Part shown: piece after piece, positions 7,983 through 16,527 of the stretch
Layout: every line of letters begins with the position of its first letter
Numbering within the stretch: position 1 is the stretch's first letter
NCBI GenBank assembly: GCA_002435705.1
Contig: DIVA01000059.1
Coordinates: forward strand, 79,128 to 143,127
Direction: 5' to 3'
DNA from: Bacteriovoracaceae bacterium UBA6144
GTDB lineage: Bacteria; Bdellovibrionota; Bacteriovoracia; Bacteriovoracales; Bacteriovoracaceae
DNA: 64,000 bases
Notes under the pieces: generated by a model
The model's input: the letters and a program-made list of their open reading frames with translations, nothing else
Databases searched by the model: none
Told to the model about the DNA's origin: nothing
Program-made: the position numbers and the translations under genes

Positions 7983-9314
7983 TTATTCGCAGGTTTTAAC
8001 GTTATCAAAACTGCGGGCCGGCTGCCCTTCATTCCAGACAAACATATCGGTGCGCTGTGAGTTCCAAACGGTGCGCGGAAAGAACTGAACAAAAATTTTC
8101 TGAGACTCTGTGGTATCCATGCGACTGACTAGACGAGCTCCACGATCAAAGCCCAAGGTCAACTTCCAGCGAGGAACAATTTTACTATACACGAATCTTC
8201 TCGTTCCACGTCCCACAAGGTCGATCCAATCAGCAATGGGTCTCATGCACACGGGTGTGAGTTCAATATCGTAGCCACCGTTCACCGTGTTCTCTACGAG
8301 ATCCGCTCTCCAGTTAAAATAAGGTCTGATCTGATTCACATTATCCTCAACCGCCTGGCGATTGACCTGATAGGGAGAAAGATTCGTCAACATAGCAGCT
8401 CGGCGGGCATCAATCTCATCATTGTCCAGATTCCTAAAACACTCTCGAGCACTTGGAGCATCACTCTCGAGGATAGATTGAAGACAGGCGCCATTAGAAA
8501 CGTGCAAGATCGGCTTCAGTGGTTCTACTTCATTCTGTCTTACCACTCTCTCAAGAGCAGCACTTAAAGGCTTCGAGACCACTCCGCGCCAACCTTGCTG
8601 CGGACCGAGGATCAATGCACCTGCATTACCCTCTTTAAAAGCACAGCCAGAAAGTATGGCCGTGGGATTAAAATCAGTATCAAAGAGAGGGTTCACATAA
8701 CTATTCTGGATCACATCACACTCATCTTTACGAATCACACCGAGTTGGTTGTTATCCGCGTCTACTTTCCAGATCGTCAGCTTTTGATTGTTTTCTAGTC
8801 CACCGCGATTCAAGCGCACTGAACGGCGAAAAATAGGCTCACTCAATTCAATATAAGCAATGTCGTGACGCCATAAAATCGGATCTCCCCCTTGGATGGG
8901 ACTGGCGAAAAGGAGCTTTTGACAACCAACTCTTTGAGCTGCTGAAAAACCAGAACGAGGAAAGAAAACATGAAGGTCTTTCTGGCAGCGGGTATCGTCC
9001 TCTGAAATTCTCAAGGTCTCTGTTAAGCAACTAGACGCCGTCGCGAGAGTGACTGAATTGACAAGAAAACCCGTGCAAAATTTAAGTTTGTTATTGTCGA
9101 TGATAGCAATCTTGGCCATACCGCCTGGGCAGGATAGGCCCGCTTCACAGATAACGGACTGGCCCTTGAGCTGAGCTTCCATTTCACCGGTGACAGTATC
9201 CACCGTAGGAGTCGGGCGCGACTCAATCACTTCAGCTTTTTTCCCACAGCTCACTCCGACTATAACAGTCAGGATCACTAAAAGAATAGGCCAGCTCAGG
9301 GTAGGTCTAATCAA
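7983..9314 (-). CDS. Lipoprotein with a catalytically dead trypsin-like domain
   Basis: A 443-residue lipoprotein: hydrophobic signal segment then lipobox VGVSC with Cys23. Residues about 65-250 resemble S1-family peptidases: FCTGFLVNSVTLATASSC matches the segment before the catalytic His, HDIAYIELSEP matches the Asp segment (Asp151), and KEGNAGALIL matches the GNSG(S/G)P Ser loop. The His position is Ser95 and the nucleophile position is Ala231, so two of three triad residues are lost while the frame is intact. The C-terminal 190 residues have no recognised domain. A TTG start with GAGG 5 nt upstream is used. It is probably a binding or scaffold protein of the envelope rather than a protease. 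Confidence 0.7.
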   Translation of the reverse strand: MIRPTLSWPILLVILTVIVGVSCGKKAEVIESRPTPTVDTVTGEMEAQLKGQSVICEAGLSCPGGMAKIAIIDNNKLKFCTGFLVNSVTLATASSCLTETLRISEDDTRCQKDLHVFFPRSGFSAAQRVGCQKLLFASPIQGGDPILWRHDIAYIELSEPIFRRSVRLNRGGLENNQKLTIWKVDADNNQLGVIRKDECDVIQNSYVNPLFDTDFNPTAILSGCAFKEGNAGALILGPQQGWRGVVSKPLSAALERVVRQNEVEPLKPILHVSNGACLQSILESDAPSARECFRNLDNDEIDARRAAMLTNLSPYQVNRQAVEDNVNQIRPYFNWRADLVENTVNGGYDIELTPVCMRPIADWIDLVGRGTRRFVYSKIVPRWKLTLGFDRGARLVSRMDTTESQKIFVQFFPRTVWNSQRTDMFVWNEGQPARSFDNVKTCE

Positions 9315-9454
9315 ACAAACCTCAACAAAAATAATGTTCTAGCCTTTAACCTTAGCCAGCCGGGGCTACTCTTGTCAAAGCTGGGCCTAAGATAGGGTAA
9401 ATTTTTACCGAAAATGATAAGATTTTGGCGTTTATTGCCGATAAGCCCTGCTAC

Positions 9455-9483
9455 TTGAGAACGGCACCAGCTGCCCTTAAAAT
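9455..9483 (+). promoter_or_regulatory. Sigma-70-type promoter for the DksA-like gene
   Basis: TTGAGA at 9455-9460 and TAAAAT at 9478-9483 are spaced by 17 nt. They lie 45 nt before the ATG at 9528, giving a short normal leader that includes the AGGAG ribosome-binding site. Confidence 0.6.
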
Positions 9484-9527
9484 ATAAGTGTAAGTTCTCG
9501 AATAATAAGCTTTGCAGGAGAATATAA

Positions 9528-9899
9528 ATGGATAAAAAACAATTAGAACAGTTTAAGGTTTTGCTCCTAAAGCACCGCCAACAGATACTAAATTCTGGGA
9601 TGGTAAATAATTCTCAAGACTTACATGTATCTCAGGAAGACCTCTCCGATGAAACGGATTTGGCCAGCTCACTGGTCAGCCAACAGATCTCCGTTTCTAT
9701 CCGCGAAAGAGAACTCTTAAAACTTAAAAGAATTGATTTCGCTCTTGATCGCATTGCCGAAGGAACCTACGGTCATTGTGAAGAGTGCGATGACGAAATC
9801 GGTCTTAAGCGCTTAGAGAACCAGCCGTGGGCAGAGCTATGTATTTTTCATGCCGAAGAAAAAGAGCGCGAAGAAGCCCAGATTTACCGTCAAGCTTAA
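9528..9899 (+). CDS. dksA: DksA/TraR-family zinc-finger transcription factor
   Basis: A 123-residue DksA-type protein, which enters the RNA polymerase secondary channel and, with ppGpp, adjusts transcription of rRNA and other genes. The coiled-coil part carries the acidic tip DETDLA at 41-46, matching the DxxDxA motif needed for activity. The zinc finger at 84-108 uses Cys84, Cys87, Cys105 and His108, so the last usual Cys is His. It has its own promoter and a strong terminator, so it is a single-gene unit. AGGAG lies 7 nt before the ATG. It is somewhat shorter than E. coli DksA (151 residues). Confidence 0.88.
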   Translation: MDKKQLEQFKVLLLKHRQQILNSGMVNNSQDLHVSQEDLSDETDLASSLVSQQISVSIRERELLKLKRIDFALDRIAEGTYGHCEECDDEIGLKRLENQPWAELCIFHAEEKEREEAQIYRQA

Positions 9900-9925
9900 G
9901 AGCGCAACAATCTGTATTTATTCTG

Positions 9926-9957
9926 AAAAAGGGTCCCATTCAGGGGCCCTTTTTTTT
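9926..9957 (+). terminator. Rho-independent terminator of the DksA-like gene
   Basis: GGGTCCC and GGGGCCC (one G-T pair) form a 7-bp stem around ATTCA and are followed by eight T. A-rich sequence precedes the stem. It lies 27 nt after the stop codon. Confidence 0.9.
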
Positions 9958-10126
9958 GACTAAAATTTCGACAGTCTGCTTAATTTCCGACACTTATCCC
10001 CTAGTTAAAGCTGCTTAACCCCTTAATCTCACAATGAGTCTCTTGGCCCTTGTCTTGCTTTATTAATTACATACTTTGCGTCTCCATCGCGGGAGCCGCT
10101 TCAAAATGTGTTATGAAAGGAAGACT

Positions 10127-11197
10127 ATGAGAGTGACGATTTCAAAAATTCTAAGCCTCGCCCTAAGTCTGCTCATGATGGCGCCGAGTTTTGCCAACGT
10201 GACTCTTGCTAAGCAAGCTCAGTCAGTTGAGTCTTCGGCTTATCCTCTCAATCTTTTAGAGTCACGCTTTGCTAGCTGGGGTGTAGATCCTTCTAAGCCA
10301 CTCACATCTATTAATGTGAGAGATTCTTGGGCTAAGTTTAAAAAGAACCGCGATATCGTAGTGGCGGTGGTTGATACTGGTATTCAAGTTGATCACCCAT
10401 TTTTGAAAGACAATATTCATGTTTATGAAGGTAAAGCGGGCGCACAGAATTACGGCATGGACTGGTCTGGAAAGGGCGTATCAACGACACCTTCAGATTC
10501 TCATGGTCATGGCACACACGTAGCGGGAATCGTGAAAAGCATTTTTCCTGATGTTAAGATTCTTGCTCTTAAATATTACAATCCTCAGGCTTCTGGACAA
10601 CAGAACCTTGAAAGCACCATTAAAGCTCTTGAGTACGCTGTAAGAATGAACGTTGATGTCATCAACTACTCTGGCGGTGGTCCTGAGCCATCTGTTGAGG
10701 AACTTCGTGTTTTGAAAGAAGCTGAAAAGAAAGGTATCCTTGTTATCGCAGCAGCAGGTAACGAGCGCTCAAACATCGACGATAAGAGAAATGCTTACTA
10801 CCCAGCAAGCTATGGTCTCTCAAACATCATCACTGTTGGTGCACACGACGAAGATATGCAGATCATCGCGAGTTCAAACTACGGTAAAAACTCTGTGGAC
10901 ATCGCAGCTCCTGGCTTTAAAATCAGAAGTGCTATTCCAATGGGCGGCGCGGGTTATATGACTGGTACAAGTCAAGCCACAGCTTTTGTCACTGGAGCCG
11001 TGGCTTTGATTAAATCAAAGTACCCTCACTTTAACTATGAGCAGACACGTAACATCATTTTAAGTTCTTCTGTTAAAGTAAAAAGCTTTGAAGGCAAGAT
11101 CCTGGGTGCTGGTAAGCTTGATGCTGCTCGCGCGATCGAATTAGCTGACTCAGTAGATGCACGTTTGAAGGGCAGATCTCTCGCCAAAGTTAAATAA
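10127..11197 (+). CDS. Secreted subtilisin-like serine protease (S8 family)
   Basis: A 356-residue secreted subtilase. The N-terminus is a signal peptide (MRVTISKILSLALSLLMM, cut near SFANV). The triad is complete: Asp83 in VVDTGIQVDHP, His128 in SHGHGTHVAG, Ser282 in GTSQATAFVTG, with the oxyanion Asn near 212 in AAAGNE. Only about 60 residues precede the catalytic domain, and I see no clear I9-type propeptide. I choose the ATG at 10127 because AAAGGAAG lies just upstream and the product then starts with a good signal peptide. In a predatory bacterium such enzymes often digest prey; that role is inference. It stands alone between the DksA terminator and lnt. Confidence 0.9.
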   Translation: MRVTISKILSLALSLLMMAPSFANVTLAKQAQSVESSAYPLNLLESRFASWGVDPSKPLTSINVRDSWAKFKKNRDIVVAVVDTGIQVDHPFLKDNIHVYEGKAGAQNYGMDWSGKGVSTTPSDSHGHGTHVAGIVKSIFPDVKILALKYYNPQASGQQNLESTIKALEYAVRMNVDVINYSGGGPEPSVEELRVLKEAEKKGILVIAAAGNERSNIDDKRNAYYPASYGLSNIITVGAHDEDMQIIASSNYGKNSVDIAAPGFKIRSAIPMGGAGYMTGTSQATAFVTGAVALIKSKYPHFNYEQTRNIILSSSVKVKSFEGKILGAGKLDAARAIELADSVDARLKGRSLAKVK

Positions 11198-11215
11198 GCC
11201 CATTACACTTCTTAC

Positions 11216-12820
11216 ATGATATCAATTCTCATGGCTCCACTCAGTGGAGCCCTTTATGCTTTTGCTTTTCCTAATTTTTTAAACTCTGGCTGGTTTTTTC
11301 TCTCTCCTATCGCCCTACTTTTAATGAGCTGGAGTCTTGAGAGAATCCCCACCACTAAAAAAAGAATTCTCGCAATCCTGCTTCATCAAACGGGCTTCAA
11401 TCTCACTGGTTTTTACTGGGTGCCAGCCACCTTGCAAGAATTTGGTGGACTCCCTCCTGGTGTGTCCCATTTCATCGCTCTCTTTTTGGCGCCTGTGCTT
11501 AACCCTCAATGGTGGGGCTGGCTGGTGTGGCTTAAGTACCGCGATAAAATCCCAGGCTTTAAAACCTGGACTCTGGATATGCGCTCGCTTTATGGAGCCA
11601 TTCTTCTTACGGGAGTAGAGATTCTCATCCCGCAGCAGTTCCCCGTCTTTGCGGGCCATGTGTGGATGCAGTTTGATCAATGGCTCCAGCTGGCTCCGAT
11701 TGCAGGAGTAAGTCTCTACTCATTTTTTACCTGGTGGTTTGTTCTATCTCTGCAACAGATCCTCTCTCGCAGGACTCTCTCCGTAGCTCCTCTCGTTATA
11801 TGTTTTATTTTTTTCCTCCTCCACCTCATTCTTCCCAAATGGGAAATAGAGGGTGCCAAGCAGTCGCTCAACATTCGAGTGGTCCAAGCCAATGTAGGAA
11901 ATTTTCTCAAAATTGAATCAGAGTCTGGTGTGCCCGGAGCGATTGAGGATGTCATTCAACGTTATCAGGAACTGAGTCTGAAAGAAAATCCTCAAGAGCT
12001 TGATCTATTGATCTGGCCTGAAACCGCTTACCCTTTTTCCATGAGTTCACCGCAATTTAAAAATCGTGAAAAAAATCCACCTGCACTCTTCACTGATATC
12101 GTGGCACAAACAGGCTCAGAAATTCTCTTTGGTGGCTATGATAATAACGGCGGAGAGCGCTCTTGGATGGATCGATTCGAAACAGAGTACAACGCTGCTT
12201 TCCATATCGGCACCCAAGGAGAATTCAAGCAAGTTTACCGTAAACACATTTTAATTCCATTCGGCGAGACCATGCCCTTTGGTCCGCTCAACAAAACGCT
12301 CTCGGCATGGGTTCCGGGCGTCTCCTTCTTTGCCGCAGGAGACGATTTTCCCATTTTCACGACACGCAAAGGAGCGCGTTTCGTGACACCTATCTGCTAT
12401 GAAATTCTACAACCGAGTTTCGTTGCGAAACTTTTAAACAGACCCACTCATCCGGCTGACTTTATTGTGAATCTCACCAATGACTCTTGGTATGGAAAAA
12501 CCGCCGAACCTTTTCAGCATTTATTTCTTGCGAAGTGGCGAGCAGTCGAGTTCAGAAGACCTATCGTGAGGTCCACAAACACTGGTATCACCACAGTTAT
12601 TTACCCTAATGGTATTGAAGGAAGAAGACTCTACACGGGTGAGAAAGATGTGCTAGATGTGTTACTTGAACTTCCTCTCACTCCCCCAACCACCGTCTAT
12701 CAAATCTGGGGCTATCTCCCACTCATCGGACTATGGTTGGTGTTAGCTCTAGGATTCACTAGCTTTTGGTGGCTGAAAATCCTGCTTGCAAAAGATCATG
12801 TAAGCGCAAAACACCCTTAA
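11216..12820 (+). CDS. lnt: Apolipoprotein N-acyltransferase
   Basis: Lnt adds the third acyl chain to the N-terminal Cys of lipoproteins at the periplasmic face of the inner membrane. The 534-residue protein has several membrane segments in residues 1-210, then a nitrilase-fold domain with Glu269 (WPETAYPF), Lys343 (VYRKH) and Cys394 (TPICYE), the expected catalytic triad. A last membrane span is near the C-terminus. The many lipoproteins in the window are its substrates. No Shine-Dalgarno sequence is seen, and a TACACT box ends 6 nt before the ATG. Its end overlaps convergent kdsD by 62 nt. Confidence 0.93.
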   Translation: MISILMAPLSGALYAFAFPNFLNSGWFFLSPIALLLMSWSLERIPTTKKRILAILLHQTGFNLTGFYWVPATLQEFGGLPPGVSHFIALFLAPVLNPQWWGWLVWLKYRDKIPGFKTWTLDMRSLYGAILLTGVEILIPQQFPVFAGHVWMQFDQWLQLAPIAGVSLYSFFTWWFVLSLQQILSRRTLSVAPLVICFIFFLLHLILPKWEIEGAKQSLNIRVVQANVGNFLKIESESGVPGAIEDVIQRYQELSLKENPQELDLLIWPETAYPFSMSSPQFKNREKNPPALFTDIVAQTGSEILFGGYDNNGGERSWMDRFETEYNAAFHIGTQGEFKQVYRKHILIPFGETMPFGPLNKTLSAWVPGVSFFAAGDDFPIFTTRKGARFVTPICYEILQPSFVAKLLNRPTHPADFIVNLTNDSWYGKTAEPFQHLFLAKWRAVEFRRPIVRSTNTGITTVIYPNGIEGRRLYTGEKDVLDVLLELPLTPPTTVYQIWGYLPLIGLWLVLALGFTSFWWLKILLAKDHVSAKHP

Positions 12821-13745
12821 ACTTTTTACCTTCAAGAACTGGTAGTGCGCTGACTGGGCGATCTTTACTCTCCATAATCTTGAGTGCTTCATAGGCCAGA
12901 ATCTCTGAGCTAATGGCCCGCGGAGAAGTATTCATGAAATCTCGAATCGGTTTTTTGAGTGCCTCTGGATCTTTCATGAGTGCGCGTCGGATGTCCCCTT
13001 CCACGAGTATCCCCTCAAGGTTTCCATCATGTGTGATGGCCAAAAGACCAACAGGGTATTTCGTCATAGTCAAAAGCGCGTCTTGCAAGAGGCAGTCATG
13101 TTTGACTTGTCCGCATTCATTCTCTTTGCGCATGAGTTTTTCAACTGTGAGCGAAAGACTTTTCCCCAGAAGACCGGCCGGGTGATTAATGGCAAACTGC
13201 TCTTTTGAAACACCTTTCACGGCCTCAAAAAGGACGGCGAGAGCATCACCCATGGCCAAAGCTAAGGTCGTACTGGTTGTAGGGGCTAAATCATTCAGGC
13301 AGGCTTCTTTTTCAACAGAGCAATCCAGCACAATCGCGCACTTCTCAGCAATGGGACTATTCACATTTCCCAACAGGCCAATCAAACGCTGAGTAGGAAG
13401 CTGCAGATAAGGTAATAAATCAATAATCTCCTGCGTGGTCCCAGACTTTGAAAGCAAAATCATCACATCAGACTTAGTGACACGGCCCAAGTCGCCATGC
13501 ATGGCCTCGGTGGGGTGGAGAAAAAAACTAGGCAGACCTAAAGAAGAAAAAGTCGAGGCGATCTTAGTTCCAATCAGACCAGACTTTCCCACACCGCAAA
13601 TAACGAGGTTTCCACCTGTCTGAGTTAACCACTCAAATAAACTTGCACACTGCTCGATAGAATCGGCTTTCAGCCTTTCTTGGGCCAATTCCAATGCTCG
13701 AGCTTCCATTTTTAGTACATTCTTAACGAGTGAGAGATGGTCCAT
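12759..13745 (-). CDS. kdsD: Arabinose-5-phosphate isomerase (KpsF/GutQ family)
   Basis: A 328-residue enzyme of the type that converts ribulose-5-phosphate to arabinose-5-phosphate, the first step of Kdo synthesis for LPS core. The SIS domain (about 45-170) contains GVGKSGLIG, HPTEAMHGDLG and SKSGTTQEI, all family signatures. Two CBS domains follow (about 205-325). I choose the ATG at 13745 because GAGG lies 5 nt upstream and the N-terminus then matches the family; longer versions add an unrelated hydrophobic stretch. It is divergent from the lipoprotein at 13783 by only 37 nt. Confidence 0.9.
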   Translation of the reverse strand: MDHLSLVKNVLKMEARALELAQERLKADSIEQCASLFEWLTQTGGNLVICGVGKSGLIGTKIASTFSSLGLPSFFLHPTEAMHGDLGRVTKSDVMILLSKSGTTQEIIDLLPYLQLPTQRLIGLLGNVNSPIAEKCAIVLDCSVEKEACLNDLAPTTSTTLALAMGDALAVLFEAVKGVSKEQFAINHPAGLLGKSLSLTVEKLMRKENECGQVKHDCLLQDALLTMTKYPVGLLAITHDGNLEGILVEGDIRRALMKDPEALKKPIRDFMNTSPRAISSEILAYEALKIMESKDRPVSALPVLEGKKFKGVLRLHDLLQAGFSATKS

Positions 13746-13782
13746 AGTGTCCTCATGAGCGAAACCTGCTATCATTAATAGC

Positions 13783-14301
13783 ATGATGAGACACATTATC
13801 CAATTCCTATTGATCACCAGTCTATCGGGCTGTGCGTCCTATGAAAAGTTTCGCCAGGTGACTGAAGAACTCGAGATGCCCTCCAAGATTTTTAGGGCTG
13901 ATTTTAACCAAACGTGGCAAGCCGTTATTGAAGTGATGAAGAAGTATGATATTGCCCAGCGAAACCAAGAGGCCGGTTATATCAAAACTCGCTGGATGGA
14001 TAACACCATGGAAGTAAACTTCACAGACTCCTTCGGGTCTTCTGATGCTGTCAAAGCTGCTCGCTTTAAGCTTGTGGTGAACGTGGTAAAAGGTTTTAGA
14101 TCCTCAAGCGAGGTCGCAAAAGTTACTATCTACAAACGCCAACTGGTTGAGCAAGATTTCTTGCAGGGCTGGAAAGAGATCCCTACTGACGGGATCATGG
14201 AACAGACCTTGTTGTATCGGATTGAGCGATTGATCGATAACGACAACAAACTCAAAGAGATCGACAAGGCCCGCGAAAAAGAGCAGCTCGAAAATTTTTA
14301 A
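13783..14301 (+). CDS. Lipoprotein, BamC/NlpB-like fold possible
   Basis: A 172-residue lipoprotein with signal segment and lipobox LSGC (Cys17). After it comes a domain with the pattern FNQTWQAVIEVMKKYDI...QEAGYIKTRWMD, which recalls the helix-grip repeats of BamC-type outer-membrane lipoproteins, where a Trp helix is followed by beta strands. The C-terminal 30 residues are a charged helix. Family assignment is tentative. There is no Shine-Dalgarno sequence; TATCAT ends 7 nt before the first ATG. The second ATG, one codon on, is an equal choice. Confidence 0.65.
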   Translation: MMRHIIQFLLITSLSGCASYEKFRQVTEELEMPSKIFRADFNQTWQAVIEVMKKYDIAQRNQEAGYIKTRWMDNTMEVNFTDSFGSSDAVKAARFKLVVNVVKGFRSSSEVAKVTIYKRQLVEQDFLQGWKEIPTDGIMEQTLLYRIERLIDNDNKLKEIDKAREKEQLENF

Positions 14302-14302
14302 A

Positions 14303-14662
14303 TTATTCCTGATAGTATCTGGTGAAGCAGCTCATCTGATAATGAGAGCCATTGATCGTGGCTGGAATTTTTAGAGAATTATCACTTCTGCCAAAAATAT
14401 TTGAAGGGACAACCAACTCACCTTTAGTGCTGGTATTAATAAAACGATAGATATTATTCGCTCCCTCAGAGTGTGAGAATTCGATATCGTAGAGCCAATG
14501 CATATCAGTTTCAGTCCCAAGAGTGATAAAGAAAGTCCCATCAAGTTCAGTCGTGAGATTAATCACAGAATAGAACTCATCAGTTGAGCACTGTGTGTAC
14601 TGTCGAGCAAAGCTTGTGGTGGAAAAAAAGAGAATAAAAAACAGAACAGAAATCTTTTTCAT
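14303..14662 (-). CDS. Small secreted protein, unknown function
   Basis: A 119-residue protein with a clear signal peptide (MKKISVLFFILFFSTTSFA, cut before RQYTQ). The mature part is about 100 residues with two Cys residues (in QCSTDEF and MSCFTRYY) that could form a disulfide, and a beta-rich pattern. I do not recognise it. GAGGAG lies 7 nt before the chosen ATG (an ATG one codon earlier is also possible). A 9-bp inverted repeat upstream overlaps this GAGGAG, so translation may be controlled. Confidence 0.65.
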   Translation of the reverse strand: MKKISVLFFILFFSTTSFARQYTQCSTDEFYSVINLTTELDGTFFITLGTETDMHWLYDIEFSHSEGANNIYRFINTSTKGELVVPSNIFGRSDNSLKIPATINGSHYQMSCFTRYYQE

Positions 14663-14672
14663 CATGAATCTC

Positions 14673-14703
14673 CTCAGAAAAATCCACAATAGGCTTTTCT
14701 GAG
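14673..14703 (-). promoter_or_regulatory. Inverted repeat overlapping the ribosome-binding site of the small secreted protein
   Basis: CTCAGAAAA at 14673-14681 and TTTTCTGAG at 14695-14703 are perfect 9-bp arms with a 13-nt loop. On the minus strand the second arm ends inside GAGGAG, the ribosome-binding site of the gene starting at 14662. Confidence 0.5.
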
Positions 14704-14752
14704 TTTGATTTCAAGATTGAATAGAAATAATCTGATGCACTTATGTTAAGAC

Positions 14753-15490
14753 TCAGAGCTTAATAGCTTTTTTCCAAAACTCTCTTTTACCTTGAACACT
14801 CGCGACGGGAGCTGATTGCCCAGTGATTTTTGAGAGCGAAAAATCCAGATCCTCTGTCAGATCATGGTACTTCGGTTTTTGAATGAGTTTAGCCAGAGCT
14901 TTACTGGCCGGCTCATACTTTAAAACACCAATCGTGCGAATCACAGAACGTACGATTGAGGTTCTTTTTCTTTGTCCGTTATTACCTGTGTAATTGGTCT
15001 GGTCGTACATCATGTTCCAAACATTGGGAGCAAGATCGACAAGCTTTAAATGCGAAATGTTATCCAGCGCCTGCACACGTACAATCAAGCTCGGATCCTT
15101 AAGCGCCTTGGTATACACGGCTTTATACTCTTTCATATCCAGTGCTGCGAGTGCCTTAAGACTTGCCACTCTCATCATCCAGGAAGGGTGATCAGAGAAT
15201 TTTGCAATGAACGCTGAGCTGGGCTTTCCCATTACTTGGCCTAAGAGCATCGTTGCGTGCCAGCGATTTCTCTCAGGGTAATTTGACTCTTTCATAACTT
15301 TGATAAGAGTTGGGACGGATTTAGCCTTGAGAGAAAAAGTCATCGCTTTTAGGCGAGCCGGCTCGATGGTAGAAACCTTGAAGGCTTCCTCGTAACGGGC
15401 CAACTTCTGCGACTCAGATAAGGGAGAGAGTTTGGGTTGATGAGGAATGGCAGAGAAGGCAAAGTTCATAGCAAGTGCAACAATAAACAT
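14753..15490 (-). CDS. Secreted HEAT-repeat protein
   Basis: A 245-residue protein with a short N-terminal hydrophobic segment (FIVALAMNFAFSA) that looks like a signal peptide. Residues about 45-220 are a series of helical pairs with HEAT-like spacing, for example WMMRVASLKALAAL and SLIVRVQALDNISHL and RSVIRTIGVL. Such repeats bind proteins; no enzyme motif is seen. It starts 3 nt after the stop of the coiled-coil membrane protein, so the two are probably co-translated and may act together. Confidence 0.7.
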   Translation of the reverse strand: MFIVALAMNFAFSAIPHQPKLSPLSESQKLARYEEAFKVSTIEPARLKAMTFSLKAKSVPTLIKVMKESNYPERNRWHATMLLGQVMGKPSSAFIAKFSDHPSWMMRVASLKALAALDMKEYKAVYTKALKDPSLIVRVQALDNISHLKLVDLAPNVWNMMYDQTNYTGNNGQRKRTSIVRSVIRTIGVLKYEPASKALAKLIQKPKYHDLTEDLDFSLSKITGQSAPVASVQGKREFWKKAIKL

Positions 15491-15493
15491 GGA

Positions 15494-16444
15494 TTACCCC
15501 AACATCTTTTCAAACTCACTGAGTAAATCCTCAGGCGATTTTTCACTTGTTTTCTCTGTTGCTTCTGGGGCAGCTGCAGCCTTGACCGGCTCTTCTTCTG
15601 CCGCTTCTTCGGCTTCAGCTTCAGGCTCCGAGCCGCCTAAAAACTGCTCAAGATCTTGTGTCACTTTGTCTTCTACGACTTCATCAAAAAGATCTTCTGG
15701 TGGTTGAATCTTTGCAGCAGACTCAATCGTCGGAGGAGCAATCGAATCAGGGACACTGCCACCGCTGGCTTCGGCCAGTGCACGCTTGAGCTGTTGGTTC
15801 TCTTGCTGTAAGCGCTTGAGGTTGGCAAGATCGTCTTCAATGATTTCGTATTCTTTGAGTTTGTTTTGAAACTCATTTCTCTCTTTTTTCGTTTTCTCAA
15901 GCTCCGAAGCTAAGGCAGGATCTGCGCCGCCTGATTTTCCAGCCTGGGCCAGAAGAGCTTCAAGCTCTTTGATTCGGGCTTGCGCCCCAGCGAAACTTGA
16001 CTCCAACTCACGCTTGGCACTCTGGGCACTTGAGAGTTGAGATTGAAGAGCAGCAAGTTCAGAAATTTTCTGATTCAGCTGTGCGCGAAGTTCAGAGTCA
16101 TCTCCTCCAGAAACTAAAACTTGGGGATTTGATTTTGAAATAAACTGCGCTATCTGTTCCGTGTTAACTGGACTTCCTTGACTCTGCGGAAGAGTCATCG
16201 GATCCAGACCGTCAACACCACCGCGAAAGAGAGCATTCTTAAGTGTGTTTGAGTTCTGAATAACAGTATCGAGGTATTGCTTCACGACTGAAGCTGGGAG
16301 CTGGTGGCGGAGAAGATTATAAGTCCGACGATTAGCAAACCACAGCCACAGAAAAAGTGTGGTGGTAATAACTAATAAACCAGAGAGTATCACAAGTATT
16401 TCTGGCGTGAATTTATCCAAAAGCGTAATGAGCGATTCTACCAT
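15494..16444 (-). CDS. Membrane-anchored coiled-coil protein with acidic tail
   Basis: A 316-residue protein: one membrane span near residues 15-37 (LVILSGLLVITTTLFLWLWF), a short linker, then a coiled coil (about 105-225, with LRAQLNQKISELAALQSQL) and an Ala/Glu-rich acidic tail. The last residues (SPEDLLSEFEKMLG) form a short amphipathic helix that may be a docking peptide. I do not recognise a family. The ATG at 16444 is chosen because AAGGA lies 6 nt upstream; a GTG at 16489 in the same frame sits 7 nt after a TATAAT box and is an alternative leaderless start. Confidence 0.65.
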   Translation of the reverse strand: MVESLITLLDKFTPEILVILSGLLVITTTLFLWLWFANRRTYNLLRHQLPASVVKQYLDTVIQNSNTLKNALFRGGVDGLDPMTLPQSQGSPVNTEQIAQFISKSNPQVLVSGGDDSELRAQLNQKISELAALQSQLSSAQSAKRELESSFAGAQARIKELEALLAQAGKSGGADPALASELEKTKKERNEFQNKLKEYEIIEDDLANLKRLQQENQQLKRALAEASGGSVPDSIAPPTIESAAKIQPPEDLFDEVVEDKVTQDLEQFLGGSEPEAEAEEAAEEEPVKAAAAPEATEKTSEKSPEDLLSEFEKMLG

Positions 16445-16496
16445 TGCCGGTCCTTGGCCAAAGTCGAAAGTGAGCTCGTCGTGAGACACTTATTCT

Positions 16497-16527
16497 ATTA
16501 TAGCTATTCTATAACGATCGTTGTCAA
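16497..16527 (-). promoter_or_regulatory. Promoter with consensus -35 and -10 hexamers but 19-nt spacer
   Basis: On the minus strand TTGACA (16527-16522) and TATAAT (16502-16497) are both perfect but 19 nt apart, two more than optimal. It reads towards the coiled-coil and HEAT genes and overlaps the stop codon of the inositol-phosphatase gene. Confidence 0.55.
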
